Assembly (NCBI RefSeq): GCF_006376685.1
Contig: NZ_VEWL01000006.1
Span: forward strand, 1-64,000
Origin: Ochrobactrum teleogrylli
GTDB lineage: Bacteria; Pseudomonadota; Alphaproteobacteria; Rhizobiales; Rhizobiaceae
DNA: 64,000 bases
Direction: 5' to 3'
Below the pieces are notes generated by a model that was not told the origin of the DNA, made no database searches, and saw only the letters and a program-made list of their open reading frames with translations. The translations under genes were made by a program, and so were the position numbers. Of the stretch, positions 14,561 through 24,689 are shown in pieces (position 1 is the first letter of the stretch; each line of letters starts with the position of its first letter).

Positions 14561-14586
14561 CTCCCGGCCAAACGGTCAGCCGGGAG
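14561..14586 (-). terminator. Terminator of the MFS transporter gene
   Basis: CTCCCGGC (14561-14568) / GCCGGGAG (14579-14586); on the minus strand the stem is followed by TTTTAAG. It lies 17 bases after the MFS stop codon. Confidence 0.75.
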
Positions 14587-14603
14587 CTTGAATTTTGAAA
14601 CCT

Positions 14604-15908
14604 TTATGCGTGATGTTTGGCGAGTTCGCTTCCGCCATTCCTTGCCCGCAGTCCGATCAGAACGACGATGGCAAGCGCACACAGAAGAGCCAGAACGTAG
14701 AACCCGGCATCGTGATTGCCGACGGCGACATCGGCCCAGTTCTTGATCTGCGGCGCGAAGAATGCGCCTAGATTGCCGATGGACACGATAAAGGCGATAC
14801 CGCTTGCCGCACCCACACCACCGAGATAGCGCGTCGGGAGGCTCCAGAAAACCGGTTGCGATGCGGTCAGTCCGGGCACGGCGATGCAGGCCGCAATCAG
14901 CATAATCCAGGTATTTCCGGTCAGACCGATCATCCCCAAGGCGATGGTGCCTGCGGTGACCATCAGAGCGCAGATGAGCCGGTGTTTGCCGGTATTATCC
15001 GCAAGCACGGTGAAATAGCGGGTTGCTATCACCGAACACAGCCACGGCAGGCTCAACAGCGTGCCGATCAAGAGGTTCATTTCTCCACCCGATGCCGCGT
15101 CCGCGAATCGGGAGGGGAAATAGAACGTGAGCGGTGCTGTACCAATCTGCAGGAAGAAGTAGATCGCGATAAAGGCCCAGACTCTGGCGTCTTTCAGAAC
15201 AGAAAGTGCCGAATGCTTGTGCGTATTCTCCTTGGCGGCTTCTTCCGCCTTCACAACGGTCGTCAGCGCATCTCGTTCTTCCGGCGTGAGCCAGCTCGCC
15301 TTTTCGGGCCGGTCGGTCAGGTAAAAGAGCGCAATGATGCCCATGAGTGAGGCGCCAAGACCTTCGACAAGGAACATCCATTGCCAGTTGGTGAGCCCGA
15401 ATATGCCGTGATGCGTGAGAAGCCAGCCGGACAGGGGGCTGCCCAACACCAGCGCCAGAGGGACGCCGAGATAGAACAGGCCCGTCGCCTTCGCGCGTTC
15501 CTTCGCTGGGAACCAATAGGTCAGATACAGCAGAACGCCGGGATAGAAACCAGCCTCGCAAACGCCCAGCAAAAAACGCAGCGTGTAGAACACCGTTTCC
15601 GTATGGGCGAACATCATCGCCGCCGATACAAGCCCCCAGCTGATCATGATGCGGCTAAGCCAGAGCCGCGCGCCCACTTTGTGCAGGATGATGTTGCTCG
15701 GCACTTCAAACAGCGCGTAACCGATGAAGAATATGCCCGCTCCGAAAGCATAGGCTGCATCGCTTAGGCCCGTATCGAGCTGAAATTCCTTCTTGGCGAA
15801 GCCGATATTCGCGCGATCAAGAAAGGCCATGATCAGCATCAGCGCCAGAAATGGCAGCAGTCGCCGTGTGGCCTTCCGAACAGCGCTATCAATATGTGTA
15901 GCACTCAT
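14604..15908 (-). CDS. MFS transporter, anion:cation symporter (ACS) family, 434 aa
   Basis: Twelve predicted membrane helices with a central hydrophilic loop (about residues 200-230). Typical ACS features: DRANIGFA in helix 1 and FEVPSNIILHKVGARLWLSR after helix 2. Members import organic anions such as sugar acids, tartrate or phthalate by proton symport; the substrate cannot be told here. Start at 15908 (MSATHIDSAVRKATRR) is chosen over 15932. First backbone gene right of the tRNA, with no catabolic neighbours. Confidence 0.8.
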   Translation of the reverse strand: MSATHIDSAVRKATRRLLPFLALMLIMAFLDRANIGFAKKEFQLDTGLSDAAYAFGAGIFFIGYALFEVPSNIILHKVGARLWLSRIMISWGLVSAAMMFAHTETVFYTLRFLLGVCEAGFYPGVLLYLTYWFPAKERAKATGLFYLGVPLALVLGSPLSGWLLTHHGIFGLTNWQWMFLVEGLGASLMGIIALFYLTDRPEKASWLTPEERDALTTVVKAEEAAKENTHKHSALSVLKDARVWAFIAIYFFLQIGTAPLTFYFPSRFADAASGGEMNLLIGTLLSLPWLCSVIATRYFTVLADNTGKHRLICALMVTAGTIALGMIGLTGNTWIMLIAACIAVPGLTASQPVFWSLPTRYLGGVGAASGIAFIVSIGNLGAFFAPQIKNWADVAVGNHDAGFYVLALLCALAIVVLIGLRARNGGSELAKHHA

Positions 15909-16481
15909 TCCGGTGTGTCTCCTCCTCATCACCTCAAGAATGCGCGCACGCTAATGTAAACTCGTATATGGATAAAGACTGCAAATATAAATAGAGAGAG
16001 ACATGGATGAGGTTTATGGGACGAAAAGCTTTTCGAAGGGCCGGGAAAAGCGGACTAATCTAGCAATTAATTTATATACAAATGGAATGTAATTCTAATG
16101 AATTTCTGATGTCGTAAACAAATACTACAATTTGCAACATAGCGTGTTGTCACATTGATTGTATCATATGCGCATCGGAATACGCGGTTTTATCCGCGAT
16201 TTGGGCCGCGTTAGACCTGCAATCTCCAGCTTCAAGGCGTCTGAAATTCAATTTTCTCGTCCCGAAAGCCGGTCGCCTCGTTTTTGTGAAGATTTGGACG
16301 CGCGGATAAGTTTCAGGATTCTACGCTAACGACAGAGCCAACCCGTGCGGTTATCGTCAATCATCTAATAAAGGGCATCCGAAAACACTGTTCAAAGTGG
16401 TCGCTGCTATGCGGTCGCTGGGGGAGGTCCTTTGCATTTGAAGAATTGACATAAACCGGATGAGTATCGCGGGAGGTTTTT
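15909..16481. other. Intergenic region, 573 bases, no gene seen
   Basis: AT-rich in its left half. It must hold the divergent promoters of the MFS gene (left) and of the polysaccharide operon (right). No convincing promoter hexamers, operator or RNA structure was recognised. Confidence 0.5.
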
Positions 16482-17495
16482 GTGAGCATCATCTTCAAAT
16501 CGTCGAGTATATTCGCAGAGCGCATGTCTACGCGCCGCATTCTTGTCGCCGGCGGTGCAGGATTCCTAGGTTCGCATCTTTGCGAGCGACTTCTGCGCGA
16601 AGGCAATTTCGTTATCTGCGTCGATAATTTTTCCACGGGGCGCATCGAAAATCTGCGCAATCTGTTGCGCTATGACACGTTCAGCTTCGTTCGCCATGAC
16701 ATTGTGCACCCGCTCGATCTGCCGGTTGATGAAATCTACAATCTGGCATGCCCGGCTTCGCCACCGCATTACCAGGCTGATCCGGTTCACACGATGAAGA
16801 CGAGCGTTATCGGCTCGCTCAATCTGCTGGAACTGGCCGCTCATTATCAGGCCCGGATTTTCCAGGCTTCGACATCGGAAGTCTATGGCGATCCGCAGGT
16901 GCACCCACAGCCGGAAACCTATTGGGGCAACGTCAATTCGTTCGGTCCACGGTCCTGCTATGACGAGGGCAAGCGTTCGGCTGAAACGCTGTTCTATGAT
17001 TTTCATAAGCAATATGGCGTTGATATCCGCATCGTGCGCATCTTCAACACCTATGGTCCGCGCATGCGCCCGGACGATGGCCGCGTCGTTTCCAATTTCA
17101 TCGTACAGGCTCTGAAGGGTGATGACATCACCATCTATGGCGATGGCTCGCAGACGCGTTCCTTCTGCTATGTCGATGATCTCATCGAAGGCTTCTGCCG
17201 CCTGATGGGCAGTCAGCCTGCCATCCACACGCCGGTCAATCTCGGCAATCCCGGCGAATTCACGGTGCGGGAACTGGCGGAACAGATCATCGCTCTGACC
17301 GGTTCGTCATCGCGGATTGTGCAGCGTCCGCTGCCAACCGACGACCCGCGCCAGCGTCGGCCAGATATCACCGTTGCCAAGCGCGAGCTTGGCTGGGAAC
17401 CGGCGATTGCCCTCACTGAAGGGTTGAAATCAACGATAGCCTATTTCGAGCGCCAACTGGTCCGACCTTCGGGAGAGCTTGTTGAGGTGGCATGA
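16482..17495 (+). CDS. uxs1: UDP-glucuronate decarboxylase (UDP-xylose synthase), 337 aa
   Basis: Short-chain dehydrogenase/epimerase fold: GGAGFLG NAD-binding loop (about residues 23-29), the UXS-typical [15 protein letters not shown], and the catalytic pair in SCYDEGKR. Converts UDP-glucuronate to UDP-xylose, the step after Ugd encoded in the same cluster. GTG start with RBS GGGAGG; an internal ATG at 16524 ([11 protein letters not shown]) is an alternative. Overlaps the next gene by 4 bases. Symbol follows the S. meliloti operon as recalled. Confidence 0.8.
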   Translation: MSIIFKSSSIFAERMSTRRILVAGGAGFLGSHLCERLLREGNFVICVDNFSTGRIENLRNLLRYDTFSFVRHDIVHPLDLPVDEIYNLACPASPPHYQADPVHTMKTSVIGSLNLLELAAHYQARIFQASTSEVYGDPQVHPQPETYWGNVNSFGPRSCYDEGKRSAETLFYDFHKQYGVDIRIVRIFNTYGPRMRPDDGRVVSNFIVQALKGDDITIYGDGSQTRSFCYVDDLIEGFCRLMGSQPAIHTPVNLGNPGEFTVRELAEQIIALTGSSSRIVQRPLPTDDPRQRRPDITVAKRELGWEPAIALTEGLKSTIAYFERQLVRPSGELVEVA

Positions 17496-18481
17496 TGACC
17501 AGGCAAAACGTACTCGTTGCCGGCGGTGCTGGCTTTATCGGTAGCCATACGGCCAAGCTTTTGGCCGGGCACGGATTTTCTCCGGTCGTCTACGACAATC
17601 TGTCGACCGGTCACAAGGCTTCGGTACGTTGGGGCGAATTCGTCGAAGGCGATATTCTCTCGCAGGAAAAGCTCATCGCGGCGATCGAGACTTTCGATCC
17701 CGTTGCTGTCATCCATTTTGCGGCTTCGGCCTATGTCGGTGAATCCGTCACTGACCCGGCAAAATATTACCGGAACAATGTCTGCGGCACGCAATCGCTT
17801 CTGGAAGCGTGCCGTTTGACGGGCGGACGTCCGGTTATCTTCTCGTCCAGCTGTGCGACCTATGGCATCCCAGATCGCTTGCCGATCCGGGAAGGCGAGG
17901 TGCAACGTCCGATCAATCCTTATGGGCGGACCAAGTTGATCGCCGAACATATGCTTGCCGATTATTCGACAGCCTATGGGATGCGTTATGCGGCGCTGCG
18001 TTATTTCAATGCGTGCGGCGCGGATATCGATGGAGAACTGGGCGAAAAGCACGATCCCGAAACGCATCTTATCCCGCGCGCCATGCTGGCGGCGGCTGGT
18101 AGCGCTGATGCGCTTGAAGTTTTCGGCGATGATTACGATACGCCGGACGGCACCTGTATTCGCGACTATATCCACGTTGTCGATCTGGCGCGGGCCCACG
18201 TGCTGGCCGTCGAACATCTGGCGAATGGCGGCGGCAATCTCGTTCTCAATCTCGGCACCGGACGCGGCACATCGATCAAGGAAATCGTCGATGCCATCGG
18301 GCGGGTAACGGGACGTGAGGTGCCGGTAGAAATGGGCGCGCGCCGGGCAGGCGATCCGCCAGCGCTTTACGCCGATCCGACAGAAGCCGCCGCAAAGCTC
18401 GGCTTCACGACGCTTCATTCCGATCTCGATACGATCATTCGTACCGCTGCTCCGTTCTTCGGTCTGGAGGCGCGATCATGA
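17492..18481 (+). CDS. uxe: UDP-sugar 4-epimerase (UDP-xylose/UDP-glucose type), 329 aa
   Basis: GalE-like: GGAGFIGSH (NAD-binding), SSSCATYG and YGRTK (catalytic Tyr/Lys). By sequence alone it would be called galE. Its place directly after a UDP-xylose synthase suggests interconversion of UDP-xylose and UDP-arabinose, as for Uxe of S. meliloti, whose enzyme is recalled as bifunctional. Overlaps both neighbours by ATGA, so one operon. Confidence 0.7.
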   Translation: MMTRQNVLVAGGAGFIGSHTAKLLAGHGFSPVVYDNLSTGHKASVRWGEFVEGDILSQEKLIAAIETFDPVAVIHFAASAYVGESVTDPAKYYRNNVCGTQSLLEACRLTGGRPVIFSSSCATYGIPDRLPIREGEVQRPINPYGRTKLIAEHMLADYSTAYGMRYAALRYFNACGADIDGELGEKHDPETHLIPRAMLAAAGSADALEVFGDDYDTPDGTCIRDYIHVVDLARAHVLAVEHLANGGGNLVLNLGTGRGTSIKEIVDAIGRVTGREVPVEMGARRAGDPPALYADPTEAAAKLGFTTLHSDLDTIIRTAAPFFGLEARS

Positions 18482-20328
18482 AAACGCCTCGAATTCCTCC
18501 GCTCACGGACAATCATGAACCCTTGCTGACACCCATTTTCACAGGCCGCAAGCGGGTGGAATATATTATCGGCATCGTTCTCTGGGCTATGGCCATTGCT
18601 TATTTCTGGCAATGGTGGCTGATCAGCGCCGAACATATCCATCCGGTCGGTTCTGTTCTGGTTACGGCGCTTTTGGCCTGGATAACCATACTGCCGCTCT
18701 ATTTCATCCTGATTTTCTTCCACGCGGCGCGCCCGACCGGCCCGTTACGGCTGCCGAAAGGAAGCCGGGTGGCCATGGTGGTCACCAAGGCACCGTCCGA
18801 ACCGTTTGAAGTCGTGTCGGAAACATTGCTGGCCATGCTGGCTCAGAATGTCCCGCATGACACCTGGCTTGCCGATGAAGATCCGTCACCATCAACGCTG
18901 GCATGGTGCCGTGAGCATGGTGTGTTCGTATCAACGCGCAAGGGACGCGCCGATTATCACCGGCAGACATGGCCGCGCCGCACGCGCTGCAAGGAAGGTA
19001 ATCTGGCGTTCTTCTACGATCATTACGGCTATGAACGCTATGACTTCGTATCGCAGCTCGATGCGGACCATGTGCCAGAGCCGGATTATCTCTACAACAT
19101 TCTGCGTCCATTCGCAGACCCGGCAATCGGCTATGTTTCAGCGCCAAGCATTTGCGATCGCAATGCCCATGAAAGCTGGTCGGCACGCGGACGTCTCTAT
19201 GTCGAGGCGAGCATGCATGGCTCGTTGCAGGCGGGGTACAATGGCGGCTTTGCGCCTGTGTGCATCGGTTCGCATTATGCAGTTCGTACAGCGGCTTTGA
19301 AGGAAATCGGCGGCCTTGGTCCCGAACTTGCAGAAGATCATTCGACAACCCTGTTCATGAATGCGCATGGCTGGCGCGGCGTTCACGCACTGGATGCCAT
19401 TGCCCATGGCGATGGTCCGCGAACCTTCGGCGATCTGGTAACGCAGGAGTTTCAGTGGTCGCGTAGTCTGGTCATGATCCTTTTGCAGTACACGCCGAAG
19501 TTGATCGGTCGACTGCCGCTGCGTCTGAAGTTCCAGTTTCTGTTTTCACAGGTCTGGTATCCGCTCTATGCCTTCTTCCTGGCTATGACCTTTCTGTTGC
19601 CGATCATTATCCTTGCCTATGGCGATAATTTTGTCAGCGTCACATATCCGGATTTTCTGCTTCACTTCATGCCGCAGTCGCTGATGATTTTGTTCCTCGC
19701 GTTCTGGTGGCGGTCGAGCAAGACGTTCCGCCCGGTCGACGGCAAGATTTTCAGCTGGGAAGCGATGCTGTTTCTGTTGGCGCGTTGGCCATGGGTATTG
19801 GCTGGAACCTTCGCAGCATTTCGGGACTGGGCAACGGGTTCATTCGTCGACTTCCGCGTTACGCCGAAGGGCTCATCAGAAGTCGATCCGGTGCCGTTCC
19901 GAGTGCTTGCACCCTATGCCTCCATCTCCATGCTGTCGCTTGTTCCGGTTCTGTTGGTCGATGACGCTGATCAAACACGCGGCTTCTACGTCTTCGCCAT
20001 CATCAATGCGTGCTTCTACCTGTTTTTGATCGGCATGATCATTGTGCAGCACGCACATGAAAACAAGGTGCGGATGCAAAGCCGGTTCTATCAGCCGGTC
20101 CTCGCAAGCAGCTTCATGGCGCTTGTCATGGTCACAGGTTTCACGACCGCTGAACGGGGCCGCGACGGCATTGAAGCGCTCACCTGGGGCACATTGAGCT
20201 TTTCAGTATTCGACGACCAATTCTCGGTAGCCGGAGCAGGCGTCGGCGGACGCGACACGCACAAGACAATATTCAACCCACGTTGGCGCGAGAACCCATT
20301 GGGCGGCACGCGCAACGAAAACAACTAG
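18478..20328 (+). CDS. apsS: Membrane GT2 glycosyltransferase (polysaccharide synthase), 616 aa
   Basis: Cellulose-synthase-like layout: two N-terminal helices (about 28-45 and 57-78), cytosolic GT-A domain with LADEDPS, QLDADHVPEPDYL (DxD), AEDHS and QEFQWSRS (QxxRW-like), then at least five helices to residue about 560. It is a processive inverting synthase that would use the UDP-pentoses made by its neighbours. Symbol by analogy with the S. meliloti aps operon; identity of the polymer is inferred. Confidence 0.7.
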   Translation: MKTPRIPPLTDNHEPLLTPIFTGRKRVEYIIGIVLWAMAIAYFWQWWLISAEHIHPVGSVLVTALLAWITILPLYFILIFFHAARPTGPLRLPKGSRVAMVVTKAPSEPFEVVSETLLAMLAQNVPHDTWLADEDPSPSTLAWCREHGVFVSTRKGRADYHRQTWPRRTRCKEGNLAFFYDHYGYERYDFVSQLDADHVPEPDYLYNILRPFADPAIGYVSAPSICDRNAHESWSARGRLYVEASMHGSLQAGYNGGFAPVCIGSHYAVRTAALKEIGGLGPELAEDHSTTLFMNAHGWRGVHALDAIAHGDGPRTFGDLVTQEFQWSRSLVMILLQYTPKLIGRLPLRLKFQFLFSQVWYPLYAFFLAMTFLLPIIILAYGDNFVSVTYPDFLLHFMPQSLMILFLAFWWRSSKTFRPVDGKIFSWEAMLFLLARWPWVLAGTFAAFRDWATGSFVDFRVTPKGSSEVDPVPFRVLAPYASISMLSLVPVLLVDDADQTRGFYVFAIINACFYLFLIGMIIVQHAHENKVRMQSRFYQPVLASSFMALVMVTGFTTAERGRDGIEALTWGTLSFSVFDDQFSVAGAGVGGRDTHKTIFNPRWRENPLGGTRNENN

Positions 20329-20347
20329 CGGAGAGGCGGGACTTGTT

Positions 20348-21784
20348 ATGAAGATCGCTGTTATTGGAACGGGATATGTCGGTTTGGTCAGCGGCACCTG
20401 CTTCGCTGCCTGGGGACATGAGGTTGTCTGCGTGGACAAGGACGCGCAGAAAATCTCCGGACTGGAACGTGGCATCGTGCCCATTTACGAGCCGGGGCTG
20501 GACGAACTGGTCGAACGCAACTTCGCCTTCGGTCGTCTCAGCTTCACCTGCAATCTGGCCGAAGCCGTCAAAGGCGCTGAGCTTGTGCTTATCGCCGTCG
20601 GTACGCCCGCGCGGGCTGGCCATGGCGATGCGGACCTGTCTTTCGTCTATATGGCGGCACGCGAACTGGCACCGCTCATCGATGACAATACGGTTGTCGT
20701 GGTGAAATCCACTGTTCCGGTCGGGACCGGCGATGTGGTGCAGAAGATCATCGGCTCGGTGCGCAAGCCCGGAACATTCTCTGTTGCATCCAATCCGGAA
20801 TTTCTGCGCGAAGGCGTTGCCATCCGCGACTTTCTGGAACCCGACCGCGTGGTTATCGGCGTCGAGGACGAGCGTGCGCGCAAGCTTCTGGTCGCGCTTT
20901 ATAGCGCTGCACTCGAAGCAAACCAGACGCCCATCGTGGTGACGCAGCGCCGCACGTCCGAACTGATCAAATATGCGGCCAACGCGTTTCTTGCCACCAA
21001 GATCACCTTCATCAACGAACTCGCCGATCTCTGCGAGGAAGTGGGCAGCGATGTCTCCGATCTCGCTTTGGGCATGGGGCTGGACAAGCGGATCGGCACC
21101 AGCTTTCTGAATGCGGGTCCGGGCTATGGCGGCTCCTGTTTTCCAAAGGATACCATTGCGCTTCTGCGCACGGCGCAGGACCACGGCGTAGCGTTGCGTC
21201 TGGTCGAGGAAACCGTGACAGCCAATGAAGCACGCAAGCGCCGCATGGCGCTGAAGGTCATGGACGCGCTCGGCGGCGATATCGAGGGCCGCACCATTGC
21301 CGTGCTTGGCCTGACATTCAAACCCGATACGGATGATATGCGCGATGCGCCGTCCATTCCGCTGATTGAAACCTTGCAGCGTTTCGGCGCACGCATTCGT
21401 GCCCATGATCCGGTCGGCATCGAAAATGCACGCCGCATCCTCAGCGATGTGGAGTTTTGCGAGAACGCCTATGACTGTGTGGCCGATGCCGATGCCGCCG
21501 TTGTCGTGACCGAATGGGACAGCATTCGCAAGCTTGATCTCGTTCGCATGAAGCGGCTAATGCGCCAGCCGGTTCTCATAGATCTCAGAAATGTCTTTTC
21601 CCGGGCGATGGCCGAAAGGCTTGGCTTTCGTATTTCGACCATCGGTCGCCCCGTTCATCTGCGGCAGGAAATAAAACCAATAAACTTGCTGCCGCAGGCG
21701 CGCGTCCGCCCACCACAAGAACCCCCGGCGGGCGCGCGCAATCTCAAAATCGTGGGAGGATCAAATGAAACTATCGATGTTTGA
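20348..21784 (+). CDS. ugd: UDP-glucose 6-dehydrogenase, 478 aa
   Basis: N-terminal NAD domain (GTGYVGLVSGTCFAAWGH, residues 7-24), central domain with the catalytic cysteine in GPGYGGSCFPKD, and C-terminal UDP-binding domain with GLTFKPDTDDMRD. Makes UDP-glucuronate, the substrate of the upstream decarboxylase. About 40 residues longer at the C-terminus than the usual 435-440, with a Pro-rich tail. Its end overlaps the next gene by 20 bases. This gene is not in the S. meliloti aps operon as recalled. Confidence 0.9.
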   Translation: MKIAVIGTGYVGLVSGTCFAAWGHEVVCVDKDAQKISGLERGIVPIYEPGLDELVERNFAFGRLSFTCNLAEAVKGAELVLIAVGTPARAGHGDADLSFVYMAARELAPLIDDNTVVVVKSTVPVGTGDVVQKIIGSVRKPGTFSVASNPEFLREGVAIRDFLEPDRVVIGVEDERARKLLVALYSAALEANQTPIVVTQRRTSELIKYAANAFLATKITFINELADLCEEVGSDVSDLALGMGLDKRIGTSFLNAGPGYGGSCFPKDTIALLRTAQDHGVALRLVEETVTANEARKRRMALKVMDALGGDIEGRTIAVLGLTFKPDTDDMRDAPSIPLIETLQRFGARIRAHDPVGIENARRILSDVEFCENAYDCVADADAAVVVTEWDSIRKLDLVRMKRLMRQPVLIDLRNVFSRAMAERLGFRISTIGRPVHLRQEIKPINLLPQARVRPPQEPPAGARNLKIVGGSNETIDV

Positions 21785-22337
21785 TACCGGCCGCTATTTC
21801 AGCCGCCGGAGCAGGCTGTCCCTTACAACTCTTGCCCTGATGGCTGGCCTGACCGGTCTCGCAGCAGGTGCTGCCGAAGCTGCGACCATGCCCGGTGATA
21901 ATATCCCCGCCGGGACGCGCGTGATGACGCCGTTTGAAATCTACGTGCTTTACCGTGACAAAAACTGGCAATGGGCCGATGGCTCCGGCCAGATGGTGAG
22001 TGCGGATCGTCGTTTTACGGCGCGTGTCGATGGCGAAAAGGGCAAAGCCTGGGCGGAAGGTCGCTGGATGATCACCAAGACCGGGCGCATGTGCTTCAAG
22101 GCTGACTGGCACACCGAAAAAGGCAAGTTTCCGGCGAAGACGTGCTTTTCGCACCGTATCGGCGATGGAGCAGTCTATCAAAAGCGCGAGCCCAACGGCG
22201 TCTGGTACGTCTTCCGTCACGCTGACGGTCGTGTGGAAGACGAGGCGCGCAAACTCATATCCATCAGTCTTGCGTCGGAAAAAAAGAATGGCGAGCTGAC
22301 AGCGGCGGAAGCCGCCCAGCGATCGCCAAAACAATAG
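21765..22337 (+). CDS. apsH1: Secreted DUF995-like protein, 190 aa
   Basis: Signal peptide (residues about 1-39, ending AGAAEAA), then a domain with PFEIYVLYRDKNWQWADGSG, two cysteines (MCFKADW, TCFSH) and YQKREPNGVWYVF. The same pattern recurs in 23328-23849, so the cluster carries two paralogues. RBS GGGAGGA 4 bases before the ATG. Probably periplasmic, with an unknown role in polymer production or anchoring. Confidence 0.65.
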   Translation: MKLSMFDTGRYFSRRSRLSLTTLALMAGLTGLAAGAAEAATMPGDNIPAGTRVMTPFEIYVLYRDKNWQWADGSGQMVSADRRFTARVDGEKGKAWAEGRWMITKTGRMCFKADWHTEKGKFPAKTCFSHRIGDGAVYQKREPNGVWYVFRHADGRVEDEARKLISISLASEKKNGELTAAEAAQRSPKQ

Positions 22338-22350
22338 AAGGGAGGGGGCC

Positions 22351-23295
22351 ATGAAAACCCCTTACAAGATAGCTTCGATCTTGCTCTGCGGAGCATTCGT
22401 TACCAGCGCTGTCTATGCCGCAAGCGGGGTTTCCGGTGCGACGGTCGATACGCGCAATCTGTTCCACGACAAGCGCCCGGTGATAACGCCGAAGTCGATC
22501 ACGCCCGGCGCTTACGACCCGCACGGGGATTACACCAATGATCCCAATTCGAAGATCGAACATCTGTTCTTGCCATGGGAAGATGTGGATCTGACAAGCC
22601 TCAGTGCAGCTGATGCCTATGCGCGGGAGCGCGGTCGTGATCTGCTGATCACCATCGAGCCATGGTCATGGGCGCGCGACTGGCGTGTTGCGCCGGATGC
22701 GCTCCTGAGCGGAATCGTCAATGGTCGCTACGACTCCAACATGGGTGCCGTCTGTTCGGCGGCGTCAAAACTGAAAAGTCCGGTGACTATTCGCTGGGCG
22801 CAGGAAATGGACGACAAGACCGGCCAGTTCACATGGTCATACTGGTCGCCGCAGGGGTATGTCGCCGCTTATCAGCATGCCGTGAAGGTCTGCCGGAAAA
22901 CCCTGCCTAACGCCAAATATATGTGGTCGCCGAAGGGGGATGAGGGGCTTCAGGCCTATTATCCGGGCGACGCCTTCGTGGATGTGATCGGCCTCTCGGT
23001 GTTCGGCTACGAACCTTATGACAAGCTGGAGGTCGGGCGCCCCACGAGTTTCGTCGAACGCGCAAAGCCCGGTTACGACCGCGTGGTGGCCTTCAACAAG
23101 CCGATCGTGATTGCGGAACTCGGTTATGAAGGCAGCGACGACTATGTGCGGGCATGGGCTGCGGAGGCAAACAAGCCTCAGCCCGAATTCCCGGAGCTGA
23201 CAGCCGTTGTCTATTTCAATGACCGTGAAGTCTATCCATGGCCAAGGGGTGTCGGGCGGCCTGACTGGCGCGTCGCGAACCATCCGTTGGATTAA
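22351..23295 (+). CDS. apsE: Exported GH26-like glycoside hydrolase, 314 aa
   Basis: Signal peptide (residues 1-24), then a TIM-barrel-like protein with IRWAQEMD (probable acid/base Glu) and VIAELGYEG (probable nucleophile Glu), typical of GH26 and related clans. RBS GGGAGGGGG. It sits between two DUF995-like genes, the place of ApsE in S. meliloti. Probably trims or releases the polysaccharide made by the synthase. Confidence 0.65.
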   Translation: MKTPYKIASILLCGAFVTSAVYAASGVSGATVDTRNLFHDKRPVITPKSITPGAYDPHGDYTNDPNSKIEHLFLPWEDVDLTSLSAADAYARERGRDLLITIEPWSWARDWRVAPDALLSGIVNGRYDSNMGAVCSAASKLKSPVTIRWAQEMDDKTGQFTWSYWSPQGYVAAYQHAVKVCRKTLPNAKYMWSPKGDEGLQAYYPGDAFVDVIGLSVFGYEPYDKLEVGRPTSFVERAKPGYDRVVAFNKPIVIAELGYEGSDDYVRAWAAEANKPQPEFPELTAVVYFNDREVYPWPRGVGRPDWRVANHPLD

Positions 23296-23327
23296 CCGAA
23301 ACTCGAAAGATTGGACAGGAAAGCAAA

Positions 23328-23849
23328 ATGGTTTCGATCCGTTTCACAGCTGTGAGTGCGGCGCTGTCCGTACTCCTCGTGGCAGGTGTCGCCGAAGCTG
23401 CACCGAAGCCAAAAGCAGATGACGCAACGGCCAAGCTGGCCGCTGCCGCTTCGCCAATGTCCGCACAGGCGCTTGAGGCGATCTATGCGGGCAAGACATG
23501 GAAATGGAAGGACGGCGGCGGCTTTTTCTCTGCCGACCGACACAAACTGGCGGCCTGGTCCCAAAAGGGAAAAGCCTGGTCCTATGGTGAAGGACGCTGG
23601 TACGCGACCGACGGCGGCAAGCTCTGCATGCAGGCTTACTGGCGCAATAAATCCAGTGGTGGCGGCGGAGATATAAGCTGCTTCCTGCATCGCGAGAAGG
23701 CAGGCGTGATCTACCAGAAGCGCTCCATTGGCGGCGACTGGTACATATTCCGGAACAACCCTTCGAAGCCGACGGATGAAGCACAAAAGCTCGTGCGGGG
23801 CGATCTGGTCAGCAAAGGACTGATGCGAATTAAGGCGTCAGCCAAATAA
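23328..23849 (+). CDS. apsH2: Secreted DUF995-like protein, 173 aa
   Basis: Signal peptide (MVSIRFTAVSAALSVLLVAG, cleavage near residue 24), then ALEAIYAGKTWKWKDGGG, LCMQAYW, SCFLH and YQKRSIGGDWYIF, parallel to 21765-22337. Last gene of the cluster; 32 bases after the hydrolase gene, RBS AGGAAAG. Confidence 0.65.
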   Translation: MVSIRFTAVSAALSVLLVAGVAEAAPKPKADDATAKLAAAASPMSAQALEAIYAGKTWKWKDGGGFFSADRHKLAAWSQKGKAWSYGEGRWYATDGGKLCMQAYWRNKSSGGGGDISCFLHREKAGVIYQKRSIGGDWYIFRNNPSKPTDEAQKLVRGDLVSKGLMRIKASAK

Positions 23850-23929
23850 ATCCCAGGCGGGGAACCGGCTCGCCGACTTCGTGCGTTAGGAGTGCATGAG
23901 CGGAGTTGGCGGGCTGGTGGTCGTTAGAA

Positions 23930-23964
23930 GCCGACATTCATGTCCCAAGGATGCGAATGTCGGC
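23930..23964. other. Hairpin downstream of the polysaccharide cluster
   Basis: GCCGACATTC (23930-23939) and GAATGTCGGC (23955-23964), 15-base loop, no T-run. It lies between convergent genes, so it may end transcription with Rho or protect mRNA ends. Confidence 0.5.
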
Positions 23965-23982
23965 CCCGGGTTACGAACATTA

Positions 23983-24288
23983 TTAGTCACGCATAAAACA
24001 GCGTGACTTTTGCCCAAAGCCGCTCGGTGTGCAGACATAGGGAGTACCGCTATAATACTGCGAAGCCGAAACCTTGACGACCTTGCCCATCGGGTTCTTG
24101 TTGTAACGGACTTCGTTATTGACGCGATACTTCACGAGGTAAACGGACTGCGTGTCATTCTTCGGTTTGTATTTGTCTTTGGCCTGCGCATTTGCAGAAA
24201 GACACAAAGAAGCTGCAAGACCTATCGCGGCCGTTGCTGCCCATTTTACGCTTTCACGGCGTACAGCATTGAAAAATACATTGTTCAT
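23983..24288 (-). CDS. Small exported basic protein, 101 aa
   Basis: Signal peptide (about residues 1-36, ending ANAQA), then a small Lys/Tyr-rich domain with two cysteines (YVCTPSG, SRCFMRD). RBS GGAGG before the ATG. No family recognised; convergent to the polysaccharide cluster. Confidence 0.65.
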   Translation of the reverse strand: MNNVFFNAVRRESVKWAATAAIGLAASLCLSANAQAKDKYKPKNDTQSVYLVKYRVNNEVRYNKNPMGKVVKVSASQYYSGTPYVCTPSGFGQKSRCFMRD

Positions 24289-24689
24289 GCGACTGCCTCC
24301 TGTTGGTTATTTTGGAGGTGTTTTAGCAAGAGCGATTTAATATTCCTGCCGGAAATTCCAGACAATTTTCATCAAATGGGATGCATCCGCATATATCCCA
24401 TGAAAGGCGTACGCCTGTCCACTGTTAGGTAATGCTAATATACGAAGGGATATGGAGCATTTGAGGGAACACTGCGTGGCGACTGGTTATTTTGGATTTT
24501 GCCGCTACACCAAGATGACTTTTAAAATGGAGTATCAGCGCCAAGTTTTCGCCGACTTTATACATGAAACGAATTTAATAGTTCGCCCGCGAATTCGATT
24601 TATTTAATTTTCCCAAATGTTATCATCTAGGCCTAAAGTCTAAGGCGAAGTGCATCGCTTGGATCAAGCGGTGAAATCAAGGAATTGCC
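24289..24689. other. Intergenic region, 401 bases, no gene seen
   Basis: AT-rich divergent region between the small exported protein and the AraC regulator. Several short ORFs exist but none has an RBS or recognisable product. It presumably holds both promoters. Confidence 0.5.

Noticed and set aside
17492..18481. Plain galE call
   Set aside because: The sequence alone would allow it, but location directly after a UDP-xylose synthase in an aps-like cluster favours a UDP-pentose epimerase role.
20273..21406. 377-codon open frame antisense to ugd
   Set aside because: Shadow of ugd; the Ugd motifs on the other strand are complete.
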